A DNA stretch of 64,000 nucleotides from a virus: the IMG/VR virus record IMGVR_UViG_3300007735_000791, positions 23,102-87,101 of that record; one strand, 5' to 3'. Within the stretch, counting starts at the first letter, position 1. The number at the start of each line of letters is the position of its first letter. Below are positions 43,659 through 50,214 of the stretch, in pieces. Under the pieces are notes generated by a model. It was not told the DNA's origin. It made no database searches and was given only the letters and a program-made list of their open reading frames with translations. Made by a program: the position numbers and the translations under genes.

Positions 43659-43912
43659 GGATTAAAGACGCGATAGACATGCTCAAAAATAACTACAGAA
43701 CAAATGACGCTGACGAACATTTGTCAGAGGAAGTAGTTATTGCTTGGTGGGACAAAGACTGGTTTGAACTAATGCTGGACACAAAGTTATCAGATGACGA
43801 GTGGTTGGACATTTTAAGCACTTCTGAATTGGTGATTGAAAACTGTGACATTGGTCAGTATTTGATGAACGAAGCATTAGAGACATTACAACAATCAAGG
43901 AAAGGTAAATAA
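43655..43912 (+). CDS. Unknown acidic small protein
   Basis: 85-aa acidic protein from the ATGA overlap, with GAGG upstream. Helical and aspartate-rich (DEWLDILSTSELVIENCDIGQYLMNEA). Unknown. Confidence 0.5.
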   Translation: MRIKDAIDMLKNNYRTNDADEHLSEEVVIAWWDKDWFELMLDTKLSDDEWLDILSTSELVIENCDIGQYLMNEALETLQQSRKGK

Positions 43913-43913
43913 C

Positions 43914-44282
43914 ATGGGCGCGGACTTCATGTTTTCAATTAACGAAATGAAACTTACCAAAGAGGAGGCGTACGCAAAGGCTAGGAAGTACGCCGACAAT
44001 TCTTTGGAAGCGACTGTGACAATGCTGGTAGAACAGTGTGGTTGTTATGAGTTTGACAACATGTATCTTGAGGGATACGACATTACTTCAGACCAACTTT
44101 ATGAGTTCTTGACCGAGTGTATAAACACCGTTTACAATTACCAATCACTTCGTGATTGTAGTTATTTTACTATTGACTATACACGAACGTTTGCCATAAC
44201 TGGAGGAATGTCTTGGGGAGATGAGCCAAGTAATTCTTACAAGAGTTTCAACGTGTGTGAAGTTTTGGGATTAACTGATTAA
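43914..44282 (+). CDS. Unknown phage protein
   Basis: 122-aa protein with AAAGG upstream. Tyr/Cys-containing (QCGCYEFDNMYLEGYDIT; AITGGMSWGDEPSNS). The MSWGD...PT/S...Y motif resembles small phage proteins of unknown function. Followed by a strong palindrome and promoter. Confidence 0.5.
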   Translation: MGADFMFSINEMKLTKEEAYAKARKYADNSLEATVTMLVEQCGCYEFDNMYLEGYDITSDQLYEFLTECINTVYNYQSLRDCSYFTIDYTRTFAITGGMSWGDEPSNSYKSFNVCEVLGLTD

Positions 44283-44286
44283 GCAC

Positions 44287-44338
44287 TTGGTGACAAGGAC
44301 AGCCAAGTGCTAAAGTTTTAATATAGACAATCGTCTAT
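44287..44338 (+). promoter_or_regulatory. TTGGTGACA-type promoter with operator dyad and +1 hairpin
   Basis: -35 TTGGTG (44287-44292), -10 TAAAGT (44311-44316). The -35 lies in an 8-base palindrome GCACTTGG (44283-44290)...CCAAGTGC (44303-44310), a candidate operator. The predicted start at about 44323 is the foot of hairpin ATAGAC-AATC-GTCTAT (44323-44338). Confidence 0.6.
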
Positions 44339-44361
44339 ACACAATAAACAAGGAGGACAAC

Positions 44362-44823
44362 ATGGGATTAGACCAATACTTGTACGCAGAGAAATACTAT
44401 TCTCCGTACAACAAAACTGACAAGCGTTACGAGGACTTCAACAAAATAGTTGAACTTGTTGAAGCAACTGACATCATTGAGCCTGACTATCCAAGCGCAC
44501 TTGTTCGCGTCAAAGTAGCACAGTGGCGCAAAGCCAATCAAATCCACAAATGGTTTGTGGACGCTTGTCAAGGAGGAGAGGACGATTGTAGGGACGCTTA
44601 TGTGGAATTAAGTAGTCTCCAATCTCTAAAAAAAGTGTGTAAACAAGTTGTGGAAAATCCTTCAATCGCTGAGGACTATTTGCCTACACAAAGTGGTTTT
44701 TTCTTTGGAGGCGAGGAATATGACGAATACTACTTGGAACAATTACAAGACACAATTAGTGTCATTGAAAAACTTGAGGCAATGGGAAACGAGTGGTCAT
44801 TTGTATACTCGTCCTCGTGGTGA
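44362..44823 (+). CDS. MGLDxYLY-family phage protein
   Basis: 153-aa protein with the recurring phage pattern MGLDQYLYAEKYYS at the start, AQWRKANQIHKWFVDACQGG in the middle and LPTQSGFFFGG...YYLEQLQDTI near the end. This family is widespread in phage genomes and of unknown function. AGGAGG-type site. Confidence 0.7.
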   Translation: MGLDQYLYAEKYYSPYNKTDKRYEDFNKIVELVEATDIIEPDYPSALVRVKVAQWRKANQIHKWFVDACQGGEDDCRDAYVELSSLQSLKKVCKQVVENPSIAEDYLPTQSGFFFGGEEYDEYYLEQLQDTISVIEKLEAMGNEWSFVYSSSW

Positions 44824-44824
44824 C

Positions 44825-45016
44825 ATGAAAACAAAAACATACAACGTTACGTTTGTTGGAGAGTACATGTGTTTGACAACTACCATTGAGGCTACAAACG
44901 AGGACACAGCAATTCAAGAAGCAATGGCACATATTAACGAACAATATGGTTGGGACTTGGAGGAAATAGAAATCATTGACACTACGTGTGAACGTTTGAA
45001 AGGGGTATATTTGTGA
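44825..45016 (+). CDS. Small unknown protein
   Basis: 63 aa from ATG 44825, one base after the upstream stop; earlier in-frame starts lie inside that gene. KTKTYNVTFVGEYMCLTTTIEATNEDTAIQEAMAHINEQYG suggests a ferredoxin-like alpha/beta unit. Overlaps the next GTG by 4 bases. Confidence 0.5.
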   Translation: MKTKTYNVTFVGEYMCLTTTIEATNEDTAIQEAMAHINEQYGWDLEEIEIIDTTCERLKGVYL

Positions 45017-45303
45017 CAACCATTTGTGACGCCGTAGAAGTATGGGAGAACTGGTACAAACCACTTACCAACAAGTTCATATCAGATGACGAAACAAAGT
45101 TGTTTGAAACGTATGGTGAGGAATACGACTTTGTATCTAACTCACCTGAGAAAAAAGTGTGGACATGGGTGGACGGTTCTGACGGTACGTACATTGTTTC
45201 AGGCTTACACTTTGTCAATCGCATTGGGTATTTTGTGACTGAGGAGGAGTGGCAATCACCTATGGTAGTGCCATATGAGAAATATGAAACGGTAGGTGTA
45301 TAA
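45013..45303 (+). CDS. Unknown small protein, GTG start
   Basis: 96-aa protein; GTG overlaps the previous TGA. Trp-rich (DAVEVWENWYKPLTN; KKVWTWVDGSDGTYIVSGLHFVNRIGYFVTEEEW). Unknown. Confidence 0.5.
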   Translation: MTTICDAVEVWENWYKPLTNKFISDDETKLFETYGEEYDFVSNSPEKKVWTWVDGSDGTYIVSGLHFVNRIGYFVTEEEWQSPMVVPYEKYETVGV

Positions 45304-45519
45304 ATGAAAGTATCAGATTACCTAAACGCAGGCGTAGAGGTAGAGTTACTTTACGAGTTGTGCGAAGTTGCTAGAAATACTTTTGGTGAAACCGCAGTAG
45401 AAGCACTTGTTGGTGCGTTGTCTACAGTAGTAACACTAAAACAATTACAAACATTGGTTACAAACTGGAAAGAATTAGAACTTAAAAAACAATCGGAGTA
45501 CATAACAAATCATGATTAA
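45304..45519 (+). CDS. Unknown small helical protein
   Basis: 71-aa protein right after the previous stop. Largely helical (VELLYELCEVARNTFGETAVEALVGALSTV). Overlaps the next ATG by 8 bases. Unknown. Confidence 0.45.
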   Translation: MKVSDYLNAGVEVELLYELCEVARNTFGETAVEALVGALSTVVTLKQLQTLVTNWKELELKKQSEYITNHD

Positions 45520-45676
45520 GTTTGACAAAATAGTATATTCGGTATGGGTAGGTGGAGGAGAAGTAAACGACCACTACATTACCGACCACAGGACGGCGCA
45601 AGAACTTGCTGACGAGTATTTGTCAGAAGGATATGATGACGTAGAGATAACGTTTCAGTGGCAACCACATGACTGA
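45512..45676 (+). CDS. Tiny unknown protein
   Basis: 54-aa ORF with ATGA-style overlaps at both ends. Contains NDHY and TDHR encoded by CGACCAC repeats. Reads as a small alpha/beta unit (AQELADEYLSEGYDDVEITF). Unknown. Confidence 0.45.
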   Translation: MIKFDKIVYSVWVGGGEVNDHYITDHRTAQELADEYLSEGYDDVEITFQWQPHD

Positions 45677-45821
45677 CGACCACAGCATATGCCCTTCGTG
45701 TGGCGACCACATGACAAACAACCACTCCAATTACGTACCTACGTGGAGTGACGACCACGACAATATCGTGTGTTGGTGGTGTGCTAAACACGACCACGAC
45801 CACTTGGTGACAAAGAACTAG
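45669..45821 (+). CDS. Tiny zinc-ribbon-like protein rich in Asp-His
   Basis: 50-aa ORF with two Cys-x2-Cys pairs (CPSCGD and CWWC), a zinc ribbon, and many DH/DDH pairs (DDHS, GDHM, DDHD, HDHDH). These are encoded by repeated CGACCAC. Its last codons overlap the next promoter -35. Confidence 0.5.
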   Translation: MTDDHSICPSCGDHMTNNHSNYVPTWSDDHDNIVCWWCAKHDHDHLVTKN

Positions 45822-45833
45822 GAGTGCTACAGT
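45804..45833 (+). promoter_or_regulatory. TTGGTGACA-type phage promoter
   Basis: -35 TTGGTG (45804), -10 TACAGT (45828-45833), 18-base spacer. Starts in the end of the zinc-ribbon gene; drives 45852. Confidence 0.6.
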
Positions 45834-45851
45834 TTCGTTAGGAGGTAATTT

Positions 45852-46103
45852 ATGACAACAAATACAACCACAAAAAACTACAAAACGTTCATTACAGAAG
45901 TTCTTGACGTCACAAGTAACTGTGAAGGCTCAGGATTAGTTTCTGAGATTAACCTGATTGCCACTGAGTACGAGGAATACCTATTTACTACTCCATTGCC
46001 AAACACTGTCGCAACGTGGATAAATGAACTATTCATGCTCATTGACAACTGCGAAGGCTCAGAACTACAGCGCGAGTTAATCTCGCTTAAATCGCCAATC
46101 TAA
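45852..46103 (+). CDS. Unknown small protein
   Basis: 83-aa protein after a GGAGG site. Helical, with two NCEGS repeats (SNCEGSGLVSEI and DNCEGSELQREL), which suggests an internal duplication of an about 40-residue unit. Unknown. Confidence 0.5.
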   Translation: MTTNTTTKNYKTFITEVLDVTSNCEGSGLVSEINLIATEYEEYLFTTPLPNTVATWINELFMLIDNCEGSELQRELISLKSPI

Positions 46104-46114
46104 CGGGAGGCACA

Positions 46115-46351
46115 GTGATATACATTGACAAGAACAATGGCTCATGGGGCAGTTGTACCTTTAAGTCCATTGCCTTCATTGACGACAGTGCGTGGACGAT
46201 TGACGACTTCAACGAGATGTCAAACTGGAACGACACAATGATTGTTGAGTATGCCGAGTTATATGACCAATATGGATACGTGCCTAATTACGTACCTCCT
46301 TCTCCTACTGAGTGGGCAACTTCAAACTATCAGACGAGTATCCTCCTTTGA
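46115..46351 (+). CDS. Unknown small acidic protein, GTG start
   Basis: 78-aa aromatic-rich protein (NNGSWGSCTFKSIAFIDDSAWTIDDFNEM). GTG with GGGAGG upstream. Unknown. Confidence 0.45.
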   Translation: MIYIDKNNGSWGSCTFKSIAFIDDSAWTIDDFNEMSNWNDTMIVEYAELYDQYGYVPNYVPPSPTEWATSNYQTSILL

Positions 46352-46364
46352 CAAGTCGCGCTAT

Positions 46365-46394
46365 TTGGTGACAGTCACAGCCTTGTGTTACAGT
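46365..46394 (+). promoter_or_regulatory. TTGGTGACA-type phage promoter
   Basis: -35 TTGGTG (46365), -10 TACAGT (46389-46394), 18-base spacer. Predicted start near 46402, the foot of a structured leader. Confidence 0.6.
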
Positions 46395-46401
46395 GTGTTT
46401 A

Positions 46402-46460
46402 AGGCAAGGGTACGCAATGATACCCGTGTAAGACTACCGTAGTCGGTAGCACCCTTGCCG
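46402..46460 (+). ncRNA. Structured 5' leader with competing stems
   Basis: Closing stem GGCAAGGGT (46403-46411) with ACCCTTGCC (46451-46459), internal hairpin CTACCG-TAGT-CGGTAG (46434-46449), and an alternative stem GGGTA (46408-46412) with TACCC (46421-46425) that would break the closing stem. Starts at the predicted transcription start and is followed by an ACACA repeat and a GAAGGA site before ATG 46498. Could be a regulatory switch or a 5' protective fold. Confidence 0.45.
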
Positions 46461-46497
46461 ACACACAACACAACACAACACAACGAAGGACAACACA
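46459..46497 (+). repeat. ACACA/CAACA microsatellite leader
   Basis: Tandem pentamer CAACA/ACACA repeats fill the leader between the structured element and the ATG, leaving an unpaired, purine-poor tract that should keep the GAAGGA site open. Confidence 0.4.
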
Positions 46498-47220
46498 ATG
46501 GACACAATCACTAATGGCAAAGAGATTACTCGCACGAAGGTAGCGTATACCTTTGACGAGTTATCGGACAAGGCGAAGGACGTAGTAATTGAGCGTGAAC
46601 GCGAGATTGCGTACGAGACAGTACACTTGTTTGGCGACATTGAGTGCGACATGAAAGAGCATGTCATCAAAGAACTCACAGGCGAGGAATTGTCGTACTG
46701 GGGTAAACAATTCACTGACCTCAAAATTGAATACTCCTTGTCTCATTGTCAGGGAGACGGAGTTGCGTTCTACGGTAATCTCTACCGCAATGAAGCACCT
46801 CAACTCAACTGGGCAGACCCCATTGAGCGCGTGGTACTCAAACGCAATTATTGGGGCAATCACTACACTCACAAGAACTGCTTTAACTTAGAGTTCTACA
46901 ACGAGGACGGAGACATGATTGGCACTGACGGAGGCTCGCGCAATGACATTGTGCTGTACCTGACTGAGGCTATGAAGCCCACACTCTTTGGCACGTCAGA
47001 TAAAGACAATATGACAGCCGACCAACTGGCAGTTCACCAATCCATGACCGATATCATGAACGACTTAAAGAACTTGTGCGTGACAGCCGAGCGCGTGGGT
47101 TATGCGACCATTGACAACCTCACAAGTAAAGAGACGATACTAGAGCGTATTCAGTTTGACGACATGCCACGCAAATATGACGTGGACGGACAACTACTAG
47201 AACCTCTTTGGTGGGAGTGA
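46498..47220 (+). CDS. Conserved phage protein
   Basis: 240-aa protein. YTFDELSDKAKDVVIEREREIAYETV at the start, DLKIEYSLSHCQGDGVAFYGNLYRNE in the middle and MTDIMNDLKNLCVTAERVGYATIDN later. The FDELS...KA, then IEYSLSxCQGDGVAFYG layout is a recurring phage family of unknown function. It is the first gene of the GC-richer block, with its own promoter. Confidence 0.65.
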   Translation: MDTITNGKEITRTKVAYTFDELSDKAKDVVIEREREIAYETVHLFGDIECDMKEHVIKELTGEELSYWGKQFTDLKIEYSLSHCQGDGVAFYGNLYRNEAPQLNWADPIERVVLKRNYWGNHYTHKNCFNLEFYNEDGDMIGTDGGSRNDIVLYLTEAMKPTLFGTSDKDNMTADQLAVHQSMTDIMNDLKNLCVTAERVGYATIDNLTSKETILERIQFDDMPRKYDVDGQLLEPLWWE

Positions 47221-47231
47221 CGTAGGTCATA
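47216..47231 (+). promoter_or_regulatory. Imperfect CRP-like palindrome
   Basis: AGTGA-CGTAGG-TCATA, two mismatches from TGTGA-N6-TCACA, five bases upstream of a -35 box. Confidence 0.3.
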
Positions 47232-47235
47232 ACAC

Positions 47236-47265
47236 TTGGTGACAACAATACTACTGTAGTAGTGT
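47236..47265 (+). promoter_or_regulatory. TTGGTGACA-type phage promoter
   Basis: -35 TTGGTG (47236), -10 TAGTGT (47260-47265), 18-base spacer. Drives 47290. Confidence 0.6.
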
Positions 47266-47289
47266 GTTATTAGAAGGAGATAAACAACA

Positions 47290-47514
47290 ATGACTAAGAA
47301 GGACTACGAAGCAGTCGCAAAGGTAATGCGACTTCAAATAAGTGGGGCACACAAGGTGGACATTACAGACTGGTCTAATCTTTGTCACGACCTCGCACGC
47401 AAGTTCTACGCAGACAATGAGAGGTTCTCGCACGAGAGGTTCTACACTGCTTGTGGCTTTGACATAGCGTTTCCGACCACAGACTGGCGCAACACGTTGA
47501 GGTTATCAGCATGA
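47290..47514 (+). CDS. Unknown small protein
   Basis: 74-aa protein with GAAGGAG upstream. Reads KDYEAVAKVMRLQI, then LCHDLARKFYADNERFSHERFYTACGF, a pattern common in small phage proteins. Unknown; ATGA overlap follows. Confidence 0.55.
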   Translation: MTKKDYEAVAKVMRLQISGAHKVDITDWSNLCHDLARKFYADNERFSHERFYTACGFDIAFPTTDWRNTLRLSA

Positions 47515-47687
47515 CGACCACTACTCCCGTTGAGTATCAGTACGTGTGCTACGCGACAATCTGCTTACAGTTTGACAGCGAGCGCGAGTTATCTGACGCA
47601 GAAGTTGAGGCGCGAGCCAAAGAACTATTCTTTAAGGCGTCACCACGCCGTGACGAAGTTGCGATTGAGTGGGAGTTTGACGCATGA
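47511..47687 (+). CDS. Unknown small protein
   Basis: 58-aa acidic ORF with ATGA overlaps at both ends. Reads SERELSDAEVEARAKELFF, a helix, with beta ends. Unknown. Confidence 0.5.
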   Translation: MTTTTPVEYQYVCYATICLQFDSERELSDAEVEARAKELFFKASPRRDEVAIEWEFDA

Positions 47688-48208
47688 ACTCCGCAGAAGT
47701 CGCCAAAGTTCTGACCGCCAATCCACAGACCGTCTTTATGCTCAAATTAGGAGGCAGGCGCAATCGCAGTGACTGTGGACGTATCCTGAAAGTACACGAG
47801 GAGACTGTGAGCATGGACAGGTATGGATACCGTCTTGGCAGGACACGCCGAGTGACAACTTACACTGTAGAGATTATCTCGCAGGTAAGTAACTTTGAAC
47901 TCACAGAGCCGACCTACCAAATTAAGACACACTACTCCAAAGTTCGTCCGAGCGAAGTGCTGTATGCCCTGACATGGGACAAGACACTAGAGCAGTTGTG
48001 CGAGGAGAGGACGAAGGCAGAGCGCGAGTATAAAGAGCGCATGGACACTAACGAGGCACGCAAACAAGCACTGGTCACGCAGTTGGTACTTGTCGCGGAC
48101 GTACAGGCGCATGAGTTACAGTCACTCAAACTACCCACACTGGAGGCACTTGTGAGGGCACTTGGTGACAACGATACTACTACGCTAGTCTCTAATCAGG
48201 AGGGATAA
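47684..48208 (+). CDS. Unknown protein
   Basis: 174-aa charged protein with a basic N-terminal half (LKLGGRRNRSDCGRILKVHEE) and a helical C-terminus (YKERMDTNEARKQALVTQLVLVADVQ). A phage promoter for the next gene lies in its last 50 bases. Unknown. Confidence 0.5.
   Translation: MNSAEVAKVLTANPQTVFMLKLGGRRNRSDCGRILKVHEETVSMDRYGYRLGRTRRVTTYTVEIISQVSNFELTEPTYQIKTHYSKVRPSEVLYALTWDKTLEQLCEERTKAEREYKERMDTNEARKQALVTQLVLVADVQAHELQSLKLPTLEALVRALGDNDTTTLVSNQEG
48162..48191 (+). promoter_or_regulatory. TTGGTGACA-type phage promoter inside a gene end
   Basis: -35 TTGGTG (48162), -10 TAGTCT (48186-48191), 18-base spacer. Drives 48215. Confidence 0.5.
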
Positions 48209-48214
48209 ACAACA

Positions 48215-48625
48215 ATGACAACAACAACGACAGGCAAAACACTTAGGTCTCACGCTTGCGACATCATCAGTGGCGCATACGAGACTGGCGTATATTACTG
48301 GGCAGTGGGTCTAGGTGACTACACTTGGTCAGACGAGGACGAGACAGCGAGCGTCACTATTTTTGAGATGGGCGACAGCACAGACTACGAGGAGGCGTAT
48401 AAAGGCAAGCCACTTCACCTCAACGAGACAATCGTTGCCGACTGGCTCAAACTTATGGGCACAACGTCAGAGGGCGTACAGACCCTCAGGGCACAACTCA
48501 ATGACAGGCTGGTCAAAGATATCATCATGCTCAACGTGGCGAACGACTACGACCTAGACTGGGACGCCTTTGACTATGACGCCGTAGTTCAGTTAATCAC
48601 ACTGGGAGAAGTGCGCTATGGCTGA
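48215..48625 (+). CDS. Unknown acidic protein
   Basis: 136-aa protein with a GGAGGG site. Acidic and aromatic (TWSDEDETASVTIFEMGD). Helical end. Eight-base overlap with the next gene. Unknown. Confidence 0.5.
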   Translation: MTTTTTGKTLRSHACDIISGAYETGVYYWAVGLGDYTWSDEDETASVTIFEMGDSTDYEEAYKGKPLHLNETIVADWLKLMGTTSEGVQTLRAQLNDRLVKDIIMLNVANDYDLDWDAFDYDAVVQLITLGEVRYG

Positions 48626-48959
48626 GACACTGGAGAAGTTCGTGCGCGAGTGGGGCTTCTGCCCTCACGTGGACGAAGGCTTGTGCGAGACATGTCAGAG
48701 CGACCCGTCTCAAAGGTCATACAGCACAGGAGACATGCTTACACTCAATCATGAGAGGCAGGTCGCAATCTTTGGCTGGTGTCATTGTGAGGCGCATGAA
48801 GGCTCGCCTGAGGACATGCCCTATAGCGATTGCCCACGAGTAAAGTGCGCCGATTGTGGCGAAACACTGGACTTGGACGAGTACGGAGAAGGCGGACATA
48901 TATACCCTGACGGTAGCGTATTGTGCGCGACATGCGAGGCAATACGATATGTTGAGTGA
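48618..48959 (+). CDS. Zinc-ribbon-rich protein
   Basis: 113-aa protein with many cysteines: CPHVDEGLCETC, WCHCEAHEGSP, CPRVKCADCG and CATCE, likely two zinc sites. GC-rich. Unknown role; similar modules in phages bind nucleic acids or other proteins. Confidence 0.55.
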   Translation: MAETLEKFVREWGFCPHVDEGLCETCQSDPSQRSYSTGDMLTLNHERQVAIFGWCHCEAHEGSPEDMPYSDCPRVKCADCGETLDLDEYGEGGHIYPDGSVLCATCEAIRYVE

Positions 48960-48970
48960 CGGACGACACA
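48955..48970 (+). promoter_or_regulatory. Weak CRP-like palindrome
   Basis: AGTGA-CGGACG-ACACA, two mismatches from the consensus, 9 bases before a -35 box. Confidence 0.25.
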
Positions 48971-48979
48971 CGCAAACAC

Positions 48980-49010
48980 TTGGTGACAATACTACTGTCA
49001 ATGCTAACGT
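48980..49010 (+). promoter_or_regulatory. TTGGTGACA-type phage promoter, 19-base spacer
   Basis: -35 TTGGTG (48980), -10 TAACGT (49005-49010). One base longer spacing than its siblings. Confidence 0.45.
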
Positions 49011-49029
49011 GGGGTATATGGAGGACAAG

Positions 49030-49338
49030 ATGACAACGACACAATCATTACCAACACTTACGTTATTTGAGTGGGGCAAGAAGTATATTACTGACTTACC
49101 GCCCTCACAATTCCGCAAGCGCGACTTAGTTTACGGTACTAAGCCTCGCTTATTGTGGAAGGACGAGAACGAGGCAGAGGCACAACGCAACGCACTTGTG
49201 CTGGAAGGTCTCAGGTACGTGACGGAGGCAGGCTTGGCAGAGTACCTGACTGACCTTTACGGGACGCCAATCACAGACCATTACCGCCTCAAAGCAGTTC
49301 AACAACTCATGGAGAAGTGGCAAGAGAGGTTGCCCTAG
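49030..49338 (+). CDS. Unknown small protein
   Basis: 102 aa from ATG 49030, where GGAGG lies 5 bases upstream; ATG 49018 in the same frame would be leaderless and cannot be excluded. FEWGKKYITDLPP then KPRLLWKDENEAEAQRNALVLEGLRYVTEAG. Overlaps the next GTG by one base. Unknown. Confidence 0.5.
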   Translation: MTTTQSLPTLTLFEWGKKYITDLPPSQFRKRDLVYGTKPRLLWKDENEAEAQRNALVLEGLRYVTEAGLAEYLTDLYGTPITDHYRLKAVQQLMEKWQERLP

Positions 49339-49793
49339 TGACCACTGACACCTTTGGCGGACGCTACGCAGGCAGGTCGCCTGAGCAGAGTGGCAAGTTC
49401 TACGGACAGGCGCATGCTTGGCTGGACTTCATCACTGAGACAGTAGACGAGGACATGGCGAGGCAATGGCTGGAGGCATACGACCACTCGGCAGAGCATT
49501 GGGAGTACGACATGCCCAACCCACTGGACGTATGGGAGGAGTTCTATATGCCGACCACACGACCACAGGAGACCACACACGACCACACGCACGACCACAC
49601 GCATACACGCGACCACACACGCGCAGACGACCACACACGCACGCGTACAGGCGCGTACGCATGGGCACGCGCATACGCGAGCGCGTACAGGGACGCAACT
49701 GCCAAACTCATGAGGGAAGTCATTGAGAAGGGGTATATAGAAGGACAAGATACACGGGATAACAATAGTACGACAGGTGAGTATGGCGCGTAG
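49338..49793 (+). CDS. Unknown protein with an Asp-His-Thr repeat
   Basis: 151-aa protein, GTG start overlapping TAG. First 75 residues look folded (AHAWLDFITETVDEDMARQWLEAYD), then a low-complexity stretch HDHTHDHTHTRDHTRADDHTRTR encoded by GACCACAC-type repeats, then GAYAWARAYASAYRDATAKLMREVIEKG. The repeat could bind metal; it may equally be a consequence of a DNA-level repeat. Unknown. Confidence 0.5.
   Translation: MTTDTFGGRYAGRSPEQSGKFYGQAHAWLDFITETVDEDMARQWLEAYDHSAEHWEYDMPNPLDVWEEFYMPTTRPQETTHDHTHDHTHTRDHTRADDHTRTRTGAYAWARAYASAYRDATAKLMREVIEKGYIEGQDTRDNNSTTGEYGA
49551..49645 (+). repeat. CGACCAC-rich repeat tract
   Basis: CGACCAC at 49552, 49560, 49580, 49592, 49610 and 49628, embedded in GACCACAC and CGCACA-like units. 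All on the + strand. Lies inside the preceding gene. Confidence 0.55.
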
Positions 49794-49894
49794 CCTACCC
49801 TTGTGCGCGAGTGAAGGTGTCGCGCAAACGCATAGCCCTAATATAGGCGTATGCGAACGTACGTACGCATGCGTGGATACGCGCAGTACACACG

Positions 49895-49903
49895 TTATCC
49901 ACA
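49895..49903 (+). promoter_or_regulatory. Perfect DnaA box
   Basis: TTATCCACA matches the consensus exactly. Only one perfect copy was noticed; a degenerate inverted copy is at about 49872-49880. Confidence 0.5.
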
Positions 49904-49910
49904 AGAACGC

Positions 49911-49956
49911 ACTGCTGGGGCTGAAGGTATCCCTTCTATCTGTCAGCCTCAGCAGT
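49911..49956 (+). terminator. Strong 14-bp hairpin
   Basis: Arms 49911-49924 and 49943-49956 pair over 14 positions with only one G-U pair; the loop is 18 bases. No T-run after it, so it could be a terminator of another type or an ori/regulatory structure. Confidence 0.45.
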
Positions 49957-50009
49957 CGCCTATCGCGAAGTGACCTATCAGTAGTACCTGCCTCAACGCC
50001 TGATACCGC

Positions 50010-50044
50010 AGTGACGTGGGTCACAGTGTGTGACGGACGTCACT
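50010..50044 (+). promoter_or_regulatory. Two CRP-like palindromes
   Basis: AGTGA-CGTGGG-TCACA (50010-50025) and TGTGA-CGGACG-TCACT (50029-50044). Each has one mismatch from the consensus. The second shares its last base with the next promoter -35. Confidence 0.4.
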
Positions 50045-50073
50045 TGATGACGGGAGGGGTCGTTTGGTAGGCT
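50044..50073 (+). promoter_or_regulatory. TTGATGACG-type phage promoter
   Basis: -35 TTGATG (50044), -10 TAGGCT (50068-50073), 18-base spacer. Same layout with the abutting CRP-like site as the promoter at 37467. Confidence 0.45.
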
Positions 50074-50107
50074 GGGGTTACGTACCCATGCGTTACTGGG
50101 CAAATGG

Positions 50108-50123
50108 TGTGACGGAGGTCACA
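50108..50123 (+). promoter_or_regulatory. Perfect CRP-like palindrome
   Basis: TGTGA-CGGAGG-TCACA matches TGTGA-N6-TCACA exactly. A TTGGTGACG -35-like motif at 50134 follows but its -10 (GAGACT) is poor. Confidence 0.45.
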
Positions 50124-50214
50124 GGCGTAGGACTTGGTGACGAGGTGGGTCGTGTGTGAGACTGGTGACAGAGGCAAGCGAAGGGCAAGCCTCACGACAT
50201 GAAGGGACAAGGAC

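Larger units (their letters stand above)
49794..50214. other. Gene-free segment with dyads, DnaA box and CRP-like sites
   Basis: 421 bases with no convincing gene. It holds hairpins TGCGCGA/TCGCGCA (49804-49826) and CGCATA-GCC/GGC-TATGCG (49829-49855), palindromes ACGTACGT (49857-49864) and ACGCATGCGT (49865-49874), a perfect DnaA box (49895), a 14-base-pair hairpin (49911-49956), three GTGAC-N4-GTCAC palindromes and one good promoter. It may be a second origin candidate or a regulatory hub. Confidence 0.5.

Noticed and set aside
49335-50024. 229-aa minus-strand ORF
   Set aside because: Its residues (Val/Cys/Arg repeats) mirror the GACCACAC repeat on the + strand; no recognisable motif and it spans a real gene.
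49777-50070. 97-aa plus ORF in the gene-free segment
   Set aside because: Crosses several palindromes and the DnaA box; no ribosome binding site and no family-like residues.
50134-50163. TTGGTGACG at 50134 as a full promoter
   Set aside because: The expected -10 position is GAGACT, too far from the TANNNT consensus, so it was not counted in the promoter set.
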